DNA from: CBDCRK01 sp965220955
GTDB lineage: Bacteria > Desulfobacterota > Binatia > Bin18 > CBDCRK01
Direction: 5' to 3'
NCBI GenBank assembly: GCA_965220955.1
Contig: CBDCRK010000036.1
Span: 304,333-368,332, forward strand
DNA length: 64,000 nt
Shown in pieces: positions 1 through 8,803 of this stretch (position 1 is its first letter; the number at the start of each line of letters is the position of its first letter). The notes below the pieces were generated by a model. That model searched no databases. It was not told the DNA's origin and saw only the letters and a list, made by a program, of their open reading frames with translations. Both the position numbers and the translations under genes were made by a program.

Positions 1-1181
1 ACAACGGCTACAAGTTTATTGACAGTGACGCCCATATTCTGGAACCGGCGGACATGTTCGAGAAGTACCTGGAGCCCAAGTTCCGCTCGGAGATGCCCCG
101 CGCCTGGACGGACTACCAGGGGGATCCCCTAGGCTTTGGTACTGAGATCGTCATCCCGTCAGCGCTTGGAGGCGAATATGTTATGCCTTTTGGCCGCGAC
201 CCCCTGGATAATGGGGAGCTAGCCCTAGGCGATCCAGGCACACGGCTAATCCTACCAGGGAACGACGAAGCGTACGCCGACTTCGCCAGCAAGGGCTTTC
301 CTCCAGAGATGTACAAGTTGGCAATGGAGCGCACCGGCATCGACTATATGATCGTCTACCCAACGGTAGGCTTATACACCACAGCCGTTCCCAAGCTCGA
401 CGCAGCCACAGCGGCGGCCTACCGCCGGGCGTATAACAACTGGCTTCACGACTTCTGCTCTGCCGCAGGGGGGCGGGTCTTTGGCGCTGCCTCCGTTGAT
501 CTGCGAGACCCGGTGGAAGCAGCTAAGGAGGCTCGCCGATGCGTCAAGGAGTTTGACTTCAAGGCGGTTCATATTAACCCAACGCCAGTCGGGGATCATC
601 GTTTGTACGATGAGTTCTTTGAGCCGTTGTGGAATAGGTTGGAGGAGCTTGATATCCCGCTCGGGGTCCATGTGGCGGCAGGAAACGCTGCAGACGAGAT
701 GCTCTATTATTATCTCCCAAGGCTGAGGTCCGCCCAGGGAACCGTTGCCTTTACCATCGGGAACATGATCGCTAGCGCCGCCCTAATTATGGGAGGGGTG
801 CTCGAACGACATCCCAAACTGAGGGTGGTGCACCTGGAATCGGGAGCCGGCTGGGCCGCCTTCTGGTTAGACCGTCTGGGCGCGGGGGTACAAGGCGGCT
901 TCCGGGGTTTGGAGATGCCTGGCCTGAAGCTGCACCCGATCGAATACTTCCAGCGACAGTGCTATATCTCTGCCGACCAGGACGACCCGGGGATCAAGCA
1001 AGTGATAGAAGTCCTAGGCAATGACAACATTGTCACTGCTACAGACTTTAGCCACCCGGAAGGGCGGCGGTACGCTTGGGCTGCTGAGGAGCTTCTGGGA
1101 TTGTCAGGAATTTCGGATGAGAGCAAGCGCAAGGTTATGTGGGATAATGCACTCAAACTCTACCCCATTAAGCTAGACTAA
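1..1181 (+). CDS. Amidohydrolase family protein (amidohydrolase_2), 5' end outside window
   Basis: Metal-dependent hydrolase or decarboxylase of the ACMSD-like amidohydrolase_2 family. The reading frame is open from base 3, and the family's N-terminal metal-binding motif D-S-D-A-H-I-L-E-P lies before the first internal ATG at 54, so the true start is upstream of the window. Later metal or catalytic landmarks are the VHVAAG His, the HLESGAGW segment and the TDFSHPE Asp/His near the C-terminus. The C-terminus looks complete (DNALKLYPIKLD). The substrate is unknown; related enzymes act on aromatic or cyclic carboxylates. The next gene starts 13 bp downstream and is probably cotranscribed. Confidence 0.85.
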   Translation, partial: NGYKFIDSDAHILEPADMFEKYLEPKFRSEMPRAWTDYQGDPLGFGTEIVIPSALGGEYVMPFGRDPLDNGELALGDPGTRLILPGNDEAYADFASKGFPPEMYKLAMERTGIDYMIVYPTVGLYTTAVPKLDAATAAAYRRAYNNWLHDFCSAAGGRVFGAASVDLRDPVEAAKEARRCVKEFDFKAVHINPTPVGDHRLYDEFFEPLWNRLEELDIPLGVHVAAGNAADEMLYYYLPRLRSAQGTVAFTIGNMIASAALIMGGVLERHPKLRVVHLESGAGWAAFWLDRLGAGVQGGFRGLEMPGLKLHPIEYFQRQCYISADQDDPGIKQVIEVLGNDNIVTATDFSHPEGRRYAWAAEELLGLSGISDESKRKVMWDNALKLYPIKLD

Positions 1182-1194
1182 AGGAGGCTATACT

Positions 1195-1782
1195 ATGGCA
1201 AACCCTGTAGATCCCAATGAGGTCCGTCTCACAGGAGAGAACTCTTTTATCCGACTCAGTCAAGAGGAGGGTAATCCTGTAACAACTCAGGTCAGCCATT
1301 GGCGGATTCTGTTTTCACCTGCTGGCCCTGGACACGTCCTCTTCTTGCAGAGTGAACTAACAGACAACCAGGTTAGAATCTACTCCGATAACATAGCACT
1401 GACCCGCTGGTTACAAGGAGAGATCGAGCCAGGAATTAATCCTAGCTTTGCCGATGAGAGCCTGGCAGTAACCGAAGCGACCTTTTCCAGGCACGGCGAT
1501 GTTCGCTCTTTTTTTACGGAGAAGGTTGCCTCCCGGGACGTGGAGATTTCCCTGACTTGGTACGATTTTGGCGAGCCATTCCTGATCCATTTTGAACCGG
1601 GTAGCCTCGGCGAAGGCCACCCTCATGGCGTTTACAGCGTCTTGACTCCGGCAAACAAGGCCCAGCTGGTCGTCAATGGAAAAGTAGCCCAGGGCCAGCC
1701 CTTTTCTATGGATATAGGCGGGCACGCGGGTAGCTCCTGCTCTTTGGCCTGGTCAGAAACATGGGTAAGACCCCGCTCCTAA
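1195..1782 (+). CDS. Conserved hypothetical protein, 195 aa
   Basis: I do not recognise this protein. It is soluble, rich in beta-prone stretches, with no signal peptide or membrane segment. The start is well supported by AAGGAGG at 1181-1187, which overlaps the stop of the amidohydrolase, so the two are likely cotranscribed. It shows no catalytic motif I can name. An accessory role in the same catabolic pathway is a guess from position only. Confidence 0.6.
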   Translation: MANPVDPNEVRLTGENSFIRLSQEEGNPVTTQVSHWRILFSPAGPGHVLFLQSELTDNQVRIYSDNIALTRWLQGEIEPGINPSFADESLAVTEATFSRHGDVRSFFTEKVASRDVEISLTWYDFGEPFLIHFEPGSLGEGHPHGVYSVLTPANKAQLVVNGKVAQGQPFSMDIGGHAGSSCSLAWSETWVRPRS

Positions 1783-1868
1783 AGCTTTTCTGTACCAAAA
1801 AAATGGTAGGGTGCTAGCTCCACACACTATGGGGTTATTTCACTACAGCCCAAGAAAGGAGGAGAGCC

Positions 1869-2345
1869 GTGGTTCACAAACGGGCGATTTTCGTGTTCGC
1901 CGCAGCCGCCTTTTTCCTGGCTTTATCGGTTGCACACAGCCAGGACCTCAAGGCTTTACAAGCAAGTTTCGAAGCAAATGTAGGGGCGCTCAACTCGCTC
2001 AACCCCAATGCCTTTGTCTCATCAGCCCACAACGGAATAGTTCTAGTGGGGACTCTCTCGCCTTTCCCCGTGAGTGGAAAAGATAAGCTTCAGCAGGTAG
2101 TAGAACAGTACCTTAGCACTAATGAACGCGTAACCTTTACACTGGTCAATCCCCAGTTTCGCGTTGCTGGTACTACCGGGATTGCCTGGGGTCATTACAG
2201 TCTGACAAATAAACCCAAGGAAGGCCCCTTGGAGTACACCCACGGACGCTATACCTATACGTATACAAACATAGATGGAAAGTGGGCCCTGGTAGCTATG
2301 CACTTCTCACCGCTCCAGCCCACCTACTATATGACTTTTCAATGA
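1869..2345 (+). CDS. Secreted SnoaL-like/DUF4440 (NTF2 fold) protein, copy 1
   Basis: 158 aa with an N-terminal signal peptide (hydrophobic FVFAAAAFFLALSVAHS, cleavage probably after AHS). The rest resembles the SnoaL-like/DUF4440 NTF2 fold: a helical start, a PFPVSGKD turn, and the late strands GIAWGHYSL and GKWALVAMHFSPL. The start is GTG at 1869, with AAAGGAGGAG just upstream at 1856-1864. Such domains bind small ligands or act as enzymes; the specific job is unknown. It is followed 3 bp later by a paralogue, so the pair arose by tandem duplication. Confidence 0.65.
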   Translation: MVHKRAIFVFAAAAFFLALSVAHSQDLKALQASFEANVGALNSLNPNAFVSSAHNGIVLVGTLSPFPVSGKDKLQQVVEQYLSTNERVTFTLVNPQFRVAGTTGIAWGHYSLTNKPKEGPLEYTHGRYTYTYTNIDGKWALVAMHFSPLQPTYYMTFQ

Positions 2346-2354
2346 GGAATGCTT

Positions 2355-2834
2355 ATGATCTACCGACGAGTGATTTTTCTGTGGGCCACGGTTATTTTCC
2401 TTTGTCTTTCACCGGCTGGCTATGGCCAAGACCTGGAGGATCTCAAAGCAAGTTTTAAAGCCGAGATAGAGGCGCTCGACTCACGTAGCCTCGACACCGC
2501 CCTTGCCCAGGCCCACGACGAAATAGTTCTATTCAGCCTTTTCTCACCTTTCCCAGTGAGTGGAAAGGATGCGTTTAGGCAGGCTCTCCAGGAGTACTTT
2601 GCTAATTATGATGAGGCAACTTTCATACCGGTCAATCCCCAATTTCGTATTGCTGGCACCACCGGGATTGCCTGGGGTTACTACCAGCTTTCGGCCAAAC
2701 TAAAGGATGGTCCGTCAGGCTACTTTCATGGCCGTTACCTGTTCACATATACCCAGTCAGATGGGAAGTGGCTCATTATAAGCATGCACGTCTCCCCACT
2801 TTCGGCGGCCACTGTGCAGCACCCGCCCCTGTAA
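2355..2834 (+). CDS. Secreted SnoaL-like/DUF4440 protein, copy 2
   Basis: Paralogue of the preceding gene, roughly half identical by eye, sharing PFPVSGKDxxxQ, FRxAGTTGIAWGxYxL and DGKWxxxxMHxSPL. It has a signal peptide (VIFLWATVIFLCLSPAGYG). An ATG at 2349 is also in frame, but GAGGA at 2344-2348 touches it. The ATG at 2355 leaves a normal 6-base spacing and is preferred. Both copies keep the full domain, so neither looks decayed. Exported NTF2-like protein of unknown ligand. Confidence 0.62.
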   Translation: MIYRRVIFLWATVIFLCLSPAGYGQDLEDLKASFKAEIEALDSRSLDTALAQAHDEIVLFSLFSPFPVSGKDAFRQALQEYFANYDEATFIPVNPQFRIAGTTGIAWGYYQLSAKLKDGPSGYFHGRYLFTYTQSDGKWLIISMHVSPLSAATVQHPPL

Positions 2835-2888
2835 GGATTTCCATCCGGTAGGCTAATCCTAGCCCTAACTCTTTGCGGAGAAAGGGAC

Positions 2889-3452
2889 ATGGCCATAGCG
2901 CAAACCATCAAGATCTACTTGGTCCGTCATGGCCATGCGAGGGCCGGATTTGCTGAAGCACAAGATCCCGGCCTGGACAATGTTGGGCGGGCACAAGCTC
3001 AGGCTATTGCCAAAGAGCTGGGCCCACTGGGTCCGCTACCGCTGGTAACAAGCCCGTTAAAGCGTGCCCGCGAAACAGCGATGGCTTTTGAGGCTCTGTG
3101 GGGGCTCAAGGCCCGAATCGAACCAGCCGTGGCTGAAATACCTTCGCCAACTGAGGATCTACAAGCGCGAGCAGCCTGGCTGCGTCAGGCCATGCGGGGC
3201 GGCTGGAACGTCCTGCCAGCGGCTTATCACAACTGGCGGAACGGGGTTGCTACCGCCTTGATAGCATTTACAACCACAACTGTGGTCACAACTCATTTCG
3301 TGGCCATCAATGCTGCCGTAAGCGTGGCAACGGATAACGACCGGATGATCTGCTTTGAACCTGACTATTGTTCCTGTACCGTGTTGGAGGTGGTGGATGG
3401 TAAGCTTCATGTTGCCGAACTCGGACGCCAACGTGAAACCCAGGTCCACTAA
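2889..3452 (+). CDS. Histidine phosphatase family protein (SixA/phosphoglycerate mutase-like)
   Basis: 187 aa. The catalytic RHG motif is at about residues 13-15 (YLVRHGHA), followed by the family pattern LVTSPLKRARETA that supplies the second Arg. The distal catalytic His is in VVTTHFVAIN (about residue 137). It probably removes phosphate from a protein His or a small molecule. The segment after residue 90 is compact compared with PGM enzymes and closer to SixA length. There is a purine-rich ribosome site (GGAGAAAGGGAC) before ATG 2889. Confidence 0.75.
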   Translation: MAIAQTIKIYLVRHGHARAGFAEAQDPGLDNVGRAQAQAIAKELGPLGPLPLVTSPLKRARETAMAFEALWGLKARIEPAVAEIPSPTEDLQARAAWLRQAMRGGWNVLPAAYHNWRNGVATALIAFTTTTVVTTHFVAINAAVSVATDNDRMICFEPDYCSCTVLEVVDGKLHVAELGRQRETQVH

Positions 3453-3558
3453 CCTACCACTCCAGCTACGCCCTTGCACTATACGGCAGGGAATGCTTGA
3501 ACAAGGGCCATAAAAGAAATCACCCGAATAAACAACAACCCTTAGGAGGAGGGTCCTG

Positions 3559-4629
3559 ATGACCACAGCTGCAGCCGTGACTATGACAACAGAGGCCGTG
3601 CCCGTTCTTGACCAGCATCGCTTCGATGAGGCCCAGCTCGAACGTTACATGCTTGCTTATATCGAGGGCTTCACTGCGCCGCTGGCGGTCAAGCAGGTGC
3701 AGAGCGGTATGTCTAACCCAACCTTCATCCTTACCGATGGGGCTGGCAAGCGCTATGTGCTGCGCAAAAAACCCCCCGGCAAACTACTTCCCTCAGCACA
3801 TGCGGTGGACCGTGAATTCCGTGTGATTTCCGCATTGTGGCCAACCGATGTGCCAGTGGCCAAAGGGCTGATGTTGTGCGAAGACCCCTCTGTCATCGGC
3901 ACCTCCTTTTACCTCATGAACTTTATTGAGGGGCGCGTGATACATATCTATTCGCTGCCGGAGATGGAGCCAGCGGAGAGGCAGGCGACCTATGAGGCCA
4001 TGATCGAGGCTCTGGCTAAGCTCCACAGAGTGAATTATCAAGCTGTGGGCCTTGAGGATTATGGGCGGGTTGGCGGTTACATGGCCCGCCAGGTCAACCG
4101 CTGGTCCAAGCAATATGAAGCCAGCAAGACCGATGATCTGCTGGAGATGGATAAGCTCATGGCCTGGCTACCAGAGCATCTGCCGGACGACAGCGAGACC
4201 ACTATTGTCCATGGCGATTACCGCTTGGAGAATCTCATTTTCCACCCAACTGAGCCGCAAGTCCTGGCGGTAACGGATTGGGAGCTGAGCACATTGGGTG
4301 CGCCGCTTGCGGATCTAGCCTATAATTGTCTACCTTTTTATATCCCGGACGCAGAGCGAGGCGATATCACCAATCTCGATTATGCCAGTTACGGTATTCT
4401 CTCTGAGGAAGAGTGTGTTGCCCGATATTGCCAGCAAACAGGGCGCAAGGAGATCAAGAACTGGAACTTCTACATTGTGTTCTCTCTATTCCGGCTGGCC
4501 GCGATTGTCCAGGGCGTTTACAAGCGTGGACTCGACGGCAATGCTAGCTCACCCGAAGCGCTCACCCGTGGGGAAAAGTGCCGGGAGCTCTCAATCGCCG
4601 CCTGGGCCCTAGTAGAGAGAGGGCTTTAA
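3559..4629 (+). CDS. Phosphotransferase family protein (APH/ACAD10-11 kinase-like)
   Basis: 356 aa with the aminoglycoside phosphotransferase (APH) kinase fold: a substrate and nucleotide lobe with GMSNPTFIL and YVLRKKPPG, the catalytic loop VHGDYRLENLIF at about residue 220 (Brenner motif HGDxxxxN), and the metal-binding DWE at about 240. This subgroup matches the kinase domain fused to acyl-CoA dehydrogenases ACAD10/11, which phosphorylates 4-hydroxyacyl-CoA, so fatty-acid or hydroxy-acid catabolism is the likely setting. That is inference from family. AGGAGGAG precedes the ATG. Confidence 0.8.
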   Translation: MTTAAAVTMTTEAVPVLDQHRFDEAQLERYMLAYIEGFTAPLAVKQVQSGMSNPTFILTDGAGKRYVLRKKPPGKLLPSAHAVDREFRVISALWPTDVPVAKGLMLCEDPSVIGTSFYLMNFIEGRVIHIYSLPEMEPAERQATYEAMIEALAKLHRVNYQAVGLEDYGRVGGYMARQVNRWSKQYEASKTDDLLEMDKLMAWLPEHLPDDSETTIVHGDYRLENLIFHPTEPQVLAVTDWELSTLGAPLADLAYNCLPFYIPDAERGDITNLDYASYGILSEEECVARYCQQTGRKEIKNWNFYIVFSLFRLAAIVQGVYKRGLDGNASSPEALTRGEKCRELSIAAWALVERGL

Positions 4630-4970
4630 AGTGGTAAGTGTTGTCAAACTGAAAAACCCAATGATGGGTCAGCGCATGAACACAAAAAGGATAGCCCCGT
4701 GCCTCAATGAGTCTTCCTCTGTACCAATCTCATTTCGCTGACGCTCAGAATGACAAAAACGCAATTTGTGACCACTCGTAGTACAAATGGGCATTCTAGA
4801 TTCTCTTTAAGCGAAGCATCAGTGAACGAATAAATACCAATGCAGATTAAAAAAGAAACAACATAATATCCTGGGAAACAAGAATTTTTCACCTCTGAAC
4901 CAAGGGGTTGCTAATCCGAACTTAAGATCGTACAACCATTACCGAATAAAAAAAGAGACAGATATTGCTC
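4630..4970. other. Non-coding stretch between the phosphotransferase gene and rpoD
   Basis: No convincing gene in either strand. Bases 4723-4755 hold a short palindrome-like motif (TTTCGCTGACGCTCAGAATG) of a kind that occurs as an interspersed intergenic repeat in other genomes. The rest is AT-rich and leads into the rpoD promoter. Confidence 0.4.
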
Positions 4971-4999
4971 TTGACTTCGGGTAGGCATATCCCTAGGAT
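4971..4999 (+). promoter_or_regulatory. Candidate sigma-70 promoter for rpoD
   Basis: TTGACT at 4971-4976 and TAGGAT at 4994-4999 with a 17-base spacer. Read directly from the sequence. It would give a leader of about 200 nt before the rpoD start. Confidence 0.5.
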
Positions 5000-5211
5000 G
5001 GGGTCGATTTACATCCTCAAGGAGATCTTGATTCTTCTGGGGGAGCCTTCCTAATTTATAAGTCTGATAACCTTGCGCAGGCTGAGTAACAGCAATCCTG
5101 GAAAGACCAACGTCCTCCTTTCATCCCGAAAGATTTGTCTGGAGGGGGAAGGGAAGAAGGAATAATTCCACGGGGACACCTTTTTTGCTTAGGAAAGGGA
5201 CACTGGCATCC

Positions 5212-6981
5212 ATGGAAAAGAGAAAAGACGTGCATGCTCGCATCTTTACAGTGAGCCAGGAAGAAGGTTTCCTCCCTTCTCCACAAACTAATCATCCTCT
5301 TTCACCAGAGGTTTCCCCTACCGAGGATATTGATGGTGTGATCTCTATCCTTGAAGAGATAGACATTGGACCCGTTGATACCCTTGACGAAGAGAGCCTT
5401 AATTTAGAAACACCCAAGCGTAAGGAGGAATGGGAAGAGGAGGTTAAGGTTGACGAAGAACCTACTACTGGAGACACGTCTGACCCGGTGCGGATGTACC
5501 TTCAGGAGATGGGACATATTCCTCTCTTAAGTCGCGAGGAAGAGGTTGTCATTGCCAAAGAGATGGAGATCGGTGAGAAGGAGGTCCGCCAAGAGGTTTT
5601 CTCGGCTCCTCTTGCCTTGCGGTATGTCATCTCTGTCGGAGAAAAGCTCAAGCGGGGAGAGCTTGAGGCCCGTCATCTTTTCGGTGACGATGAAGAAGAA
5701 GTAGAAGCATCAGAAAGGGAGGATCCGCGAGCAGAATTTTTCTTAAGCCGCATGGGGTTACTCAAGAGGCTTGCTGCAGATTGGGAGCGTATGGAGAAAC
5801 TGCGCCGAAAAAGATTACCTGTTAAAGAGCGCGAGCGAGCAGCCAAAAAGATTGTTGATGTTCGCGAGCGCATCCAGGTGGCACTCAGTAGCCTGCAGAT
5901 CGGGCGCCGGCATATCACTGTAGTGGCTGAGAAACTCAAGGGGATTGGTGACTTACTTAATCATTACCATCGGTTAATCCGTCAACAGGAAGAGCGCCTA
6001 GGCATGAAGACAAGCGATATTATGTCACAGGCCCGCTTGCTTAAGACCGGTGGGCACAGGGCCGCTCGTCTGGCGGTACAGCTCAAACGAACCAGGATCG
6101 ATCAGATACTCAAAGCGATGGACACAATACAGACCGCTCGGAAAGAAATCCACACGGTCGAGAAGGAGTTGGAGACTTCGACCGAGGAACTTCATCGGTC
6201 TCTCGATATCATCCGCAGAGGAGAAGACAAGGCGCAAGAGGGTAAAAGACGTTTAATCGAAGCCAACCTGCGCCTGGTAGTGAGCATCGCCAAGAGGTAT
6301 GTCAACCGAGGCCTAGGATTTTTGGACTTAATTCAAGAGGGAAACATCGGGCTAATGCGGGCGGTGGAAAAGTTTGAATACCAGCGTGGATACAAATTCT
6401 CCACTTACGCCACCTGGTGGATCCGGCAATCAGTCTCCCGAGCCATTGCTGATCAAGCCCGCACTATCCGCATTCCTGTCCACATGATTGAAACCATTAA
6501 TAAAGTTTTGCGCACCTCGCGTTACCTCGTCCAGCAGCTTGGCCGAGAGCCCAACCCGGAAGAGATTGCCATACAGATGGAAGTACCGGTCGACAAGGTT
6601 CGCAAGGTGCTGAAGATTGTCAAGGAACCAGTCTCATTGGAGACCCCGATTGGGGATGACGAGGAGAGCTCCTTAGGGGACTTTGTAGAGGATCGACAAA
6701 CCCTATCACCGGCGGATGCGGCCATGGCTTTAAGCTTGGAGCACCAAACCCGCAAGGTGCTAGCCACATTAACCCCCCGAGAGGAACAGATCTTACGCAT
6801 GCGCTTTGGTATTGGTGAGAAAATCGACTACACCCTAGAAGAGGTGGGTCAGCGCTTTGCAGTGACCCGCGAGCGGATCCGTCAGATCGAGGCCAAGGCT
6901 TTGCGCAAGCTCCGCAATCCCGCCCGGGCTAAAAGCTTGGAGGCATTTGTTGATGGGGTAATCTCTTTTGCCCATCGATAG
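5212..6981 (+). CDS. rpoD: RNA polymerase primary sigma factor RpoD/SigA
   Basis: About 589 aa. After an acidic N-terminal stretch comes region 1.2 (DPVRMYLQEMGHIPLLSREEE, residues about 92-112), a long charged non-conserved region, then region 2 (RLVVSIAKRYVNRGLGFLDL, EGNIGLMRAVEKFEY, YATWWIRQ), region 3 (GREPNPEEIAIQMEVP) and region 4 with the HTH (YTLEEVGQRFAVTRERIRQI). It directs core RNA polymerase to housekeeping promoters. The frame is open from a TTG at 5185. ATG 5212 is preferred because a purine-rich AGGAAAGGGA lies at 5191-5200. Confidence 0.95.
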   Translation: MEKRKDVHARIFTVSQEEGFLPSPQTNHPLSPEVSPTEDIDGVISILEEIDIGPVDTLDEESLNLETPKRKEEWEEEVKVDEEPTTGDTSDPVRMYLQEMGHIPLLSREEEVVIAKEMEIGEKEVRQEVFSAPLALRYVISVGEKLKRGELEARHLFGDDEEEVEASEREDPRAEFFLSRMGLLKRLAADWERMEKLRRKRLPVKERERAAKKIVDVRERIQVALSSLQIGRRHITVVAEKLKGIGDLLNHYHRLIRQQEERLGMKTSDIMSQARLLKTGGHRAARLAVQLKRTRIDQILKAMDTIQTARKEIHTVEKELETSTEELHRSLDIIRRGEDKAQEGKRRLIEANLRLVVSIAKRYVNRGLGFLDLIQEGNIGLMRAVEKFEYQRGYKFSTYATWWIRQSVSRAIADQARTIRIPVHMIETINKVLRTSRYLVQQLGREPNPEEIAIQMEVPVDKVRKVLKIVKEPVSLETPIGDDEESSLGDFVEDRQTLSPADAAMALSLEHQTRKVLATLTPREEQILRMRFGIGEKIDYTLEEVGQRFAVTRERIRQIEAKALRKLRNPARAKSLEAFVDGVISFAHR

Positions 6982-7008
6982 GGATGATCCATTGTGAAGG
7001 AGGAGATT

Positions 7009-7161
7009 GTGTCGGAAAAGGTCCTAGAGAAAGAACTAAAGAAATGGCGGGAGATGCGGGCACGTAAAGCTCCTCCCCAAGCCCCCATGGACCGACGCAC
7101 TGTCCGGGTCAACGGACAGGAGGTGGTGGTAATCGTCAAGACACGCAAAACCCAGGGATGA
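7009..7161 (+). CDS. Small conserved-looking hypothetical protein, 50 aa
   Basis: A 50-codon ORF starting at GTG 7009, with an excellent AAGGAGGAG site at 6997-7005, 27 bp after the rpoD stop. The peptide is highly charged: a basic helix (EKELKKWREMRARK) followed by RRTVRVNGQEVVVIVKTR, which looks like a short beta hairpin. It ends just before a hairpin terminator, so it is probably cotranscribed with rpoD. Function unknown. Confidence 0.5.
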   Translation: MSEKVLEKELKKWREMRARKAPPQAPMDRRTVRVNGQEVVVIVKTRKTQG

Positions 7162-7184
7162 TTTTCCCTCTTTCCATGCCTATT

Positions 7185-7210
7185 ATTTATAGGCTGCAAC
7201 GCCTATAAAT
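7185..7210. terminator. Hairpin between convergent rpoD and anmK operons
   Basis: Perfect 10-bp inverted repeat ATTTATAGGC (7185-7194) and GCCTATAAAT (7201-7210) with a 6-base loop, followed by CCTTTT. It lies between convergent genes and overlaps the end of the minus-strand ORF, so it probably serves both directions. Confidence 0.55.
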
Positions 7211-7493
7211 GCCTTTTGACTGCCTGACAGAACTCGGTTGTTAACCCCCTTCCTCCCTGATCTAGGGTAAGGTATCGGCCCTCAAGGTATACAGCAGAGA
7301 CCGCCTCCTCAAGCTTCTGCGCGGCATCAGCAAACCCCCAATAATCAAGCATCATAGTTGCTGAGAGTTCTGTCCCCGAAGGAAACCCAACGAATTCAAT
7401 AGCTGGAGCCAGGCTTTTTAAAATCTCCACGGTCGGAAACATTGCCTCTGGTGCTGCATCATCGCCAGGAATGATTACTACCCCCTTGGCCAT
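7203..7493 (-). pseudogene. Internally deleted isocitrate/isopropylmalate dehydrogenase remnant, 96 aa
   Basis: Residues 1-42 (KGVVIIPGDDAAPEAMFPTV...) match the N-terminus of the isocitrate/isopropylmalate dehydrogenase family. Residues 43-96 (SATMMLDYWGFADAAQKLEE..., then GRYLTLDQGGRGLTTEF) match its C-terminus. Roughly 250 central residues, including all catalytic ones, are missing, yet the frame is kept. The ATG is preceded by AAAGGAGAGG inside the 3' end of anmK, so it could still be translated by coupling. I call it a deletion remnant. A functional mini-protein is possible but unsupported. Confidence 0.7.
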
Positions 7494-8680
7494 GGTCCTC
7501 TCCTTTTAGTAAGCCGGGTGCCATTATAATTATTACCTGGAATGACTTTGCCCAGGAGTGCTGGTCTCGCCGCGCCAGTTGCGCTGGGAACATTCGATGG
7601 CAATCCACACAGCGTAGCATAAGCAAGCATACCGAATGCCAATGCCTCAAGTGCTTTGCTGTCATACCCTAGCTCTTCAACGGTTCGCACCCTAATGGTA
7701 GGCAGTTCCTGGGCAAACATTTCTCGTAGTACTGGATTACGTCCACCACCACCGGCGAGAAGCACCTCGCCAAGCGGGCCTTGGGGAAGGATATAGTGGA
7801 GGTACGCAAGAGCCATACTCTTGGCGGTAAAAGCCGTGGCTGTAGCTACCATATCCTCAGGACAGAGATTAAGACTCTTGGCCCGGGCGAGAAACTCCTG
7901 CACAAATGGCTCACCAAACTCCTCACGCCCAGTGGATTTAGGGGGATGACGCTTCAAGTAAGGATGACGGAGTAATTCAGAGAGAAGCCTGGCGTGCACC
8001 TTTCCGGCTCTGGCCAGCCTTCCATTGCGGTCGTATAAGAGCTGCCCACGGATAACCTGCTGGACCACACCGTCGATGATCATGTTGCCCGGTCCGGAGT
8101 CAAAAGCGATCACCCCCTCAAGCCCCTTATTGGCAGGGAGATAAGTGAGATTCGCAATACCACCAATATTGTGTACGGCAAGAGAGCGCTGGCGACGGTG
8201 AAAGAGCCAATAGTGAACATAAGGAACCAGCGGAGCGCCCTCTCCGCCGCTGGCAATATCGGCCGGGCGGAAGTCAGCCACTGTAGTGATGCCTGTATAC
8301 TGGGCAATCATTGCGGGCTCACCGATCTGCAGGGTTGAACCTACTGTATTTTGCTCGCGGGGACGGTGGTAGACCGTGTGACCGTGCGAACCAATGGCGT
8401 CAATCTCTTGTGGTGAGGTATTAGCATTGTGGCATAGCCTAATGACCGCTTTAGAAAAGATCTTTCCCAAGGTGAAATTCATCTGCGATACTTCGGCAGC
8501 GGTGGTTGCCACCCCCTGGCTTAAGCGTAGCAGTCGCTCACGTACAATACGAGGATAGGGATAGGTGTGAAAGCAAAGAGGGTGCAGGCTGGGCCGTCCT
8601 CTGCTCCGGCTAATCTCCATGAGCGCAGCATCAATGCCGTCATGGGAAGTACCGGACATAAGGCCGATGATTTTCTTCAC
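7478..8680 (-). CDS. anmK: Anhydro-N-acetylmuramic acid kinase AnmK
   Basis: About 400 aa. It recycles cell-wall 1,6-anhydroMurNAc to MurNAc-6-phosphate using ATP. The N-terminal signature IGLMSGTSHDGIDAAL is clear, followed by GSHGHTVYH, ADFRPADIASGGEGAPLVP, HNIGGIANLTYLP and the phosphate-binding FDSGPGNMIID. The C-terminal lobe has LLAGGGGRNPVL and the Glu of SKALEALAFGMLA. The family start is GTG 8680 (VKKIIGLMSGTS); the frame continues upstream to 8710. The last 16 bases overlap the downstream dehydrogenase remnant. Confidence 0.93.
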   Translation of the reverse strand: MKKIIGLMSGTSHDGIDAALMEISRSRGRPSLHPLCFHTYPYPRIVRERLLRLSQGVATTAAEVSQMNFTLGKIFSKAVIRLCHNANTSPQEIDAIGSHGHTVYHRPREQNTVGSTLQIGEPAMIAQYTGITTVADFRPADIASGGEGAPLVPYVHYWLFHRRQRSLAVHNIGGIANLTYLPANKGLEGVIAFDSGPGNMIIDGVVQQVIRGQLLYDRNGRLARAGKVHARLLSELLRHPYLKRHPPKSTGREEFGEPFVQEFLARAKSLNLCPEDMVATATAFTAKSMALAYLHYILPQGPLGEVLLAGGGGRNPVLREMFAQELPTIRVRTVEELGYDSKALEALAFGMLAYATLCGLPSNVPSATGAARPALLGKVIPGNNYNGTRLTKRRGPWPRG

Positions 8681-8803
8681 TCCATTGCACCCTCTCTTTG
8701 AGAAAGTCAAGAAGTTCTCCCCTCCCCTGGCAGGAAAGGATCAGGGGGAGAGGAGTTGACAGAATCAAAAAACACGACTGATTATACTGAACGTTACAAA
8801 GTG

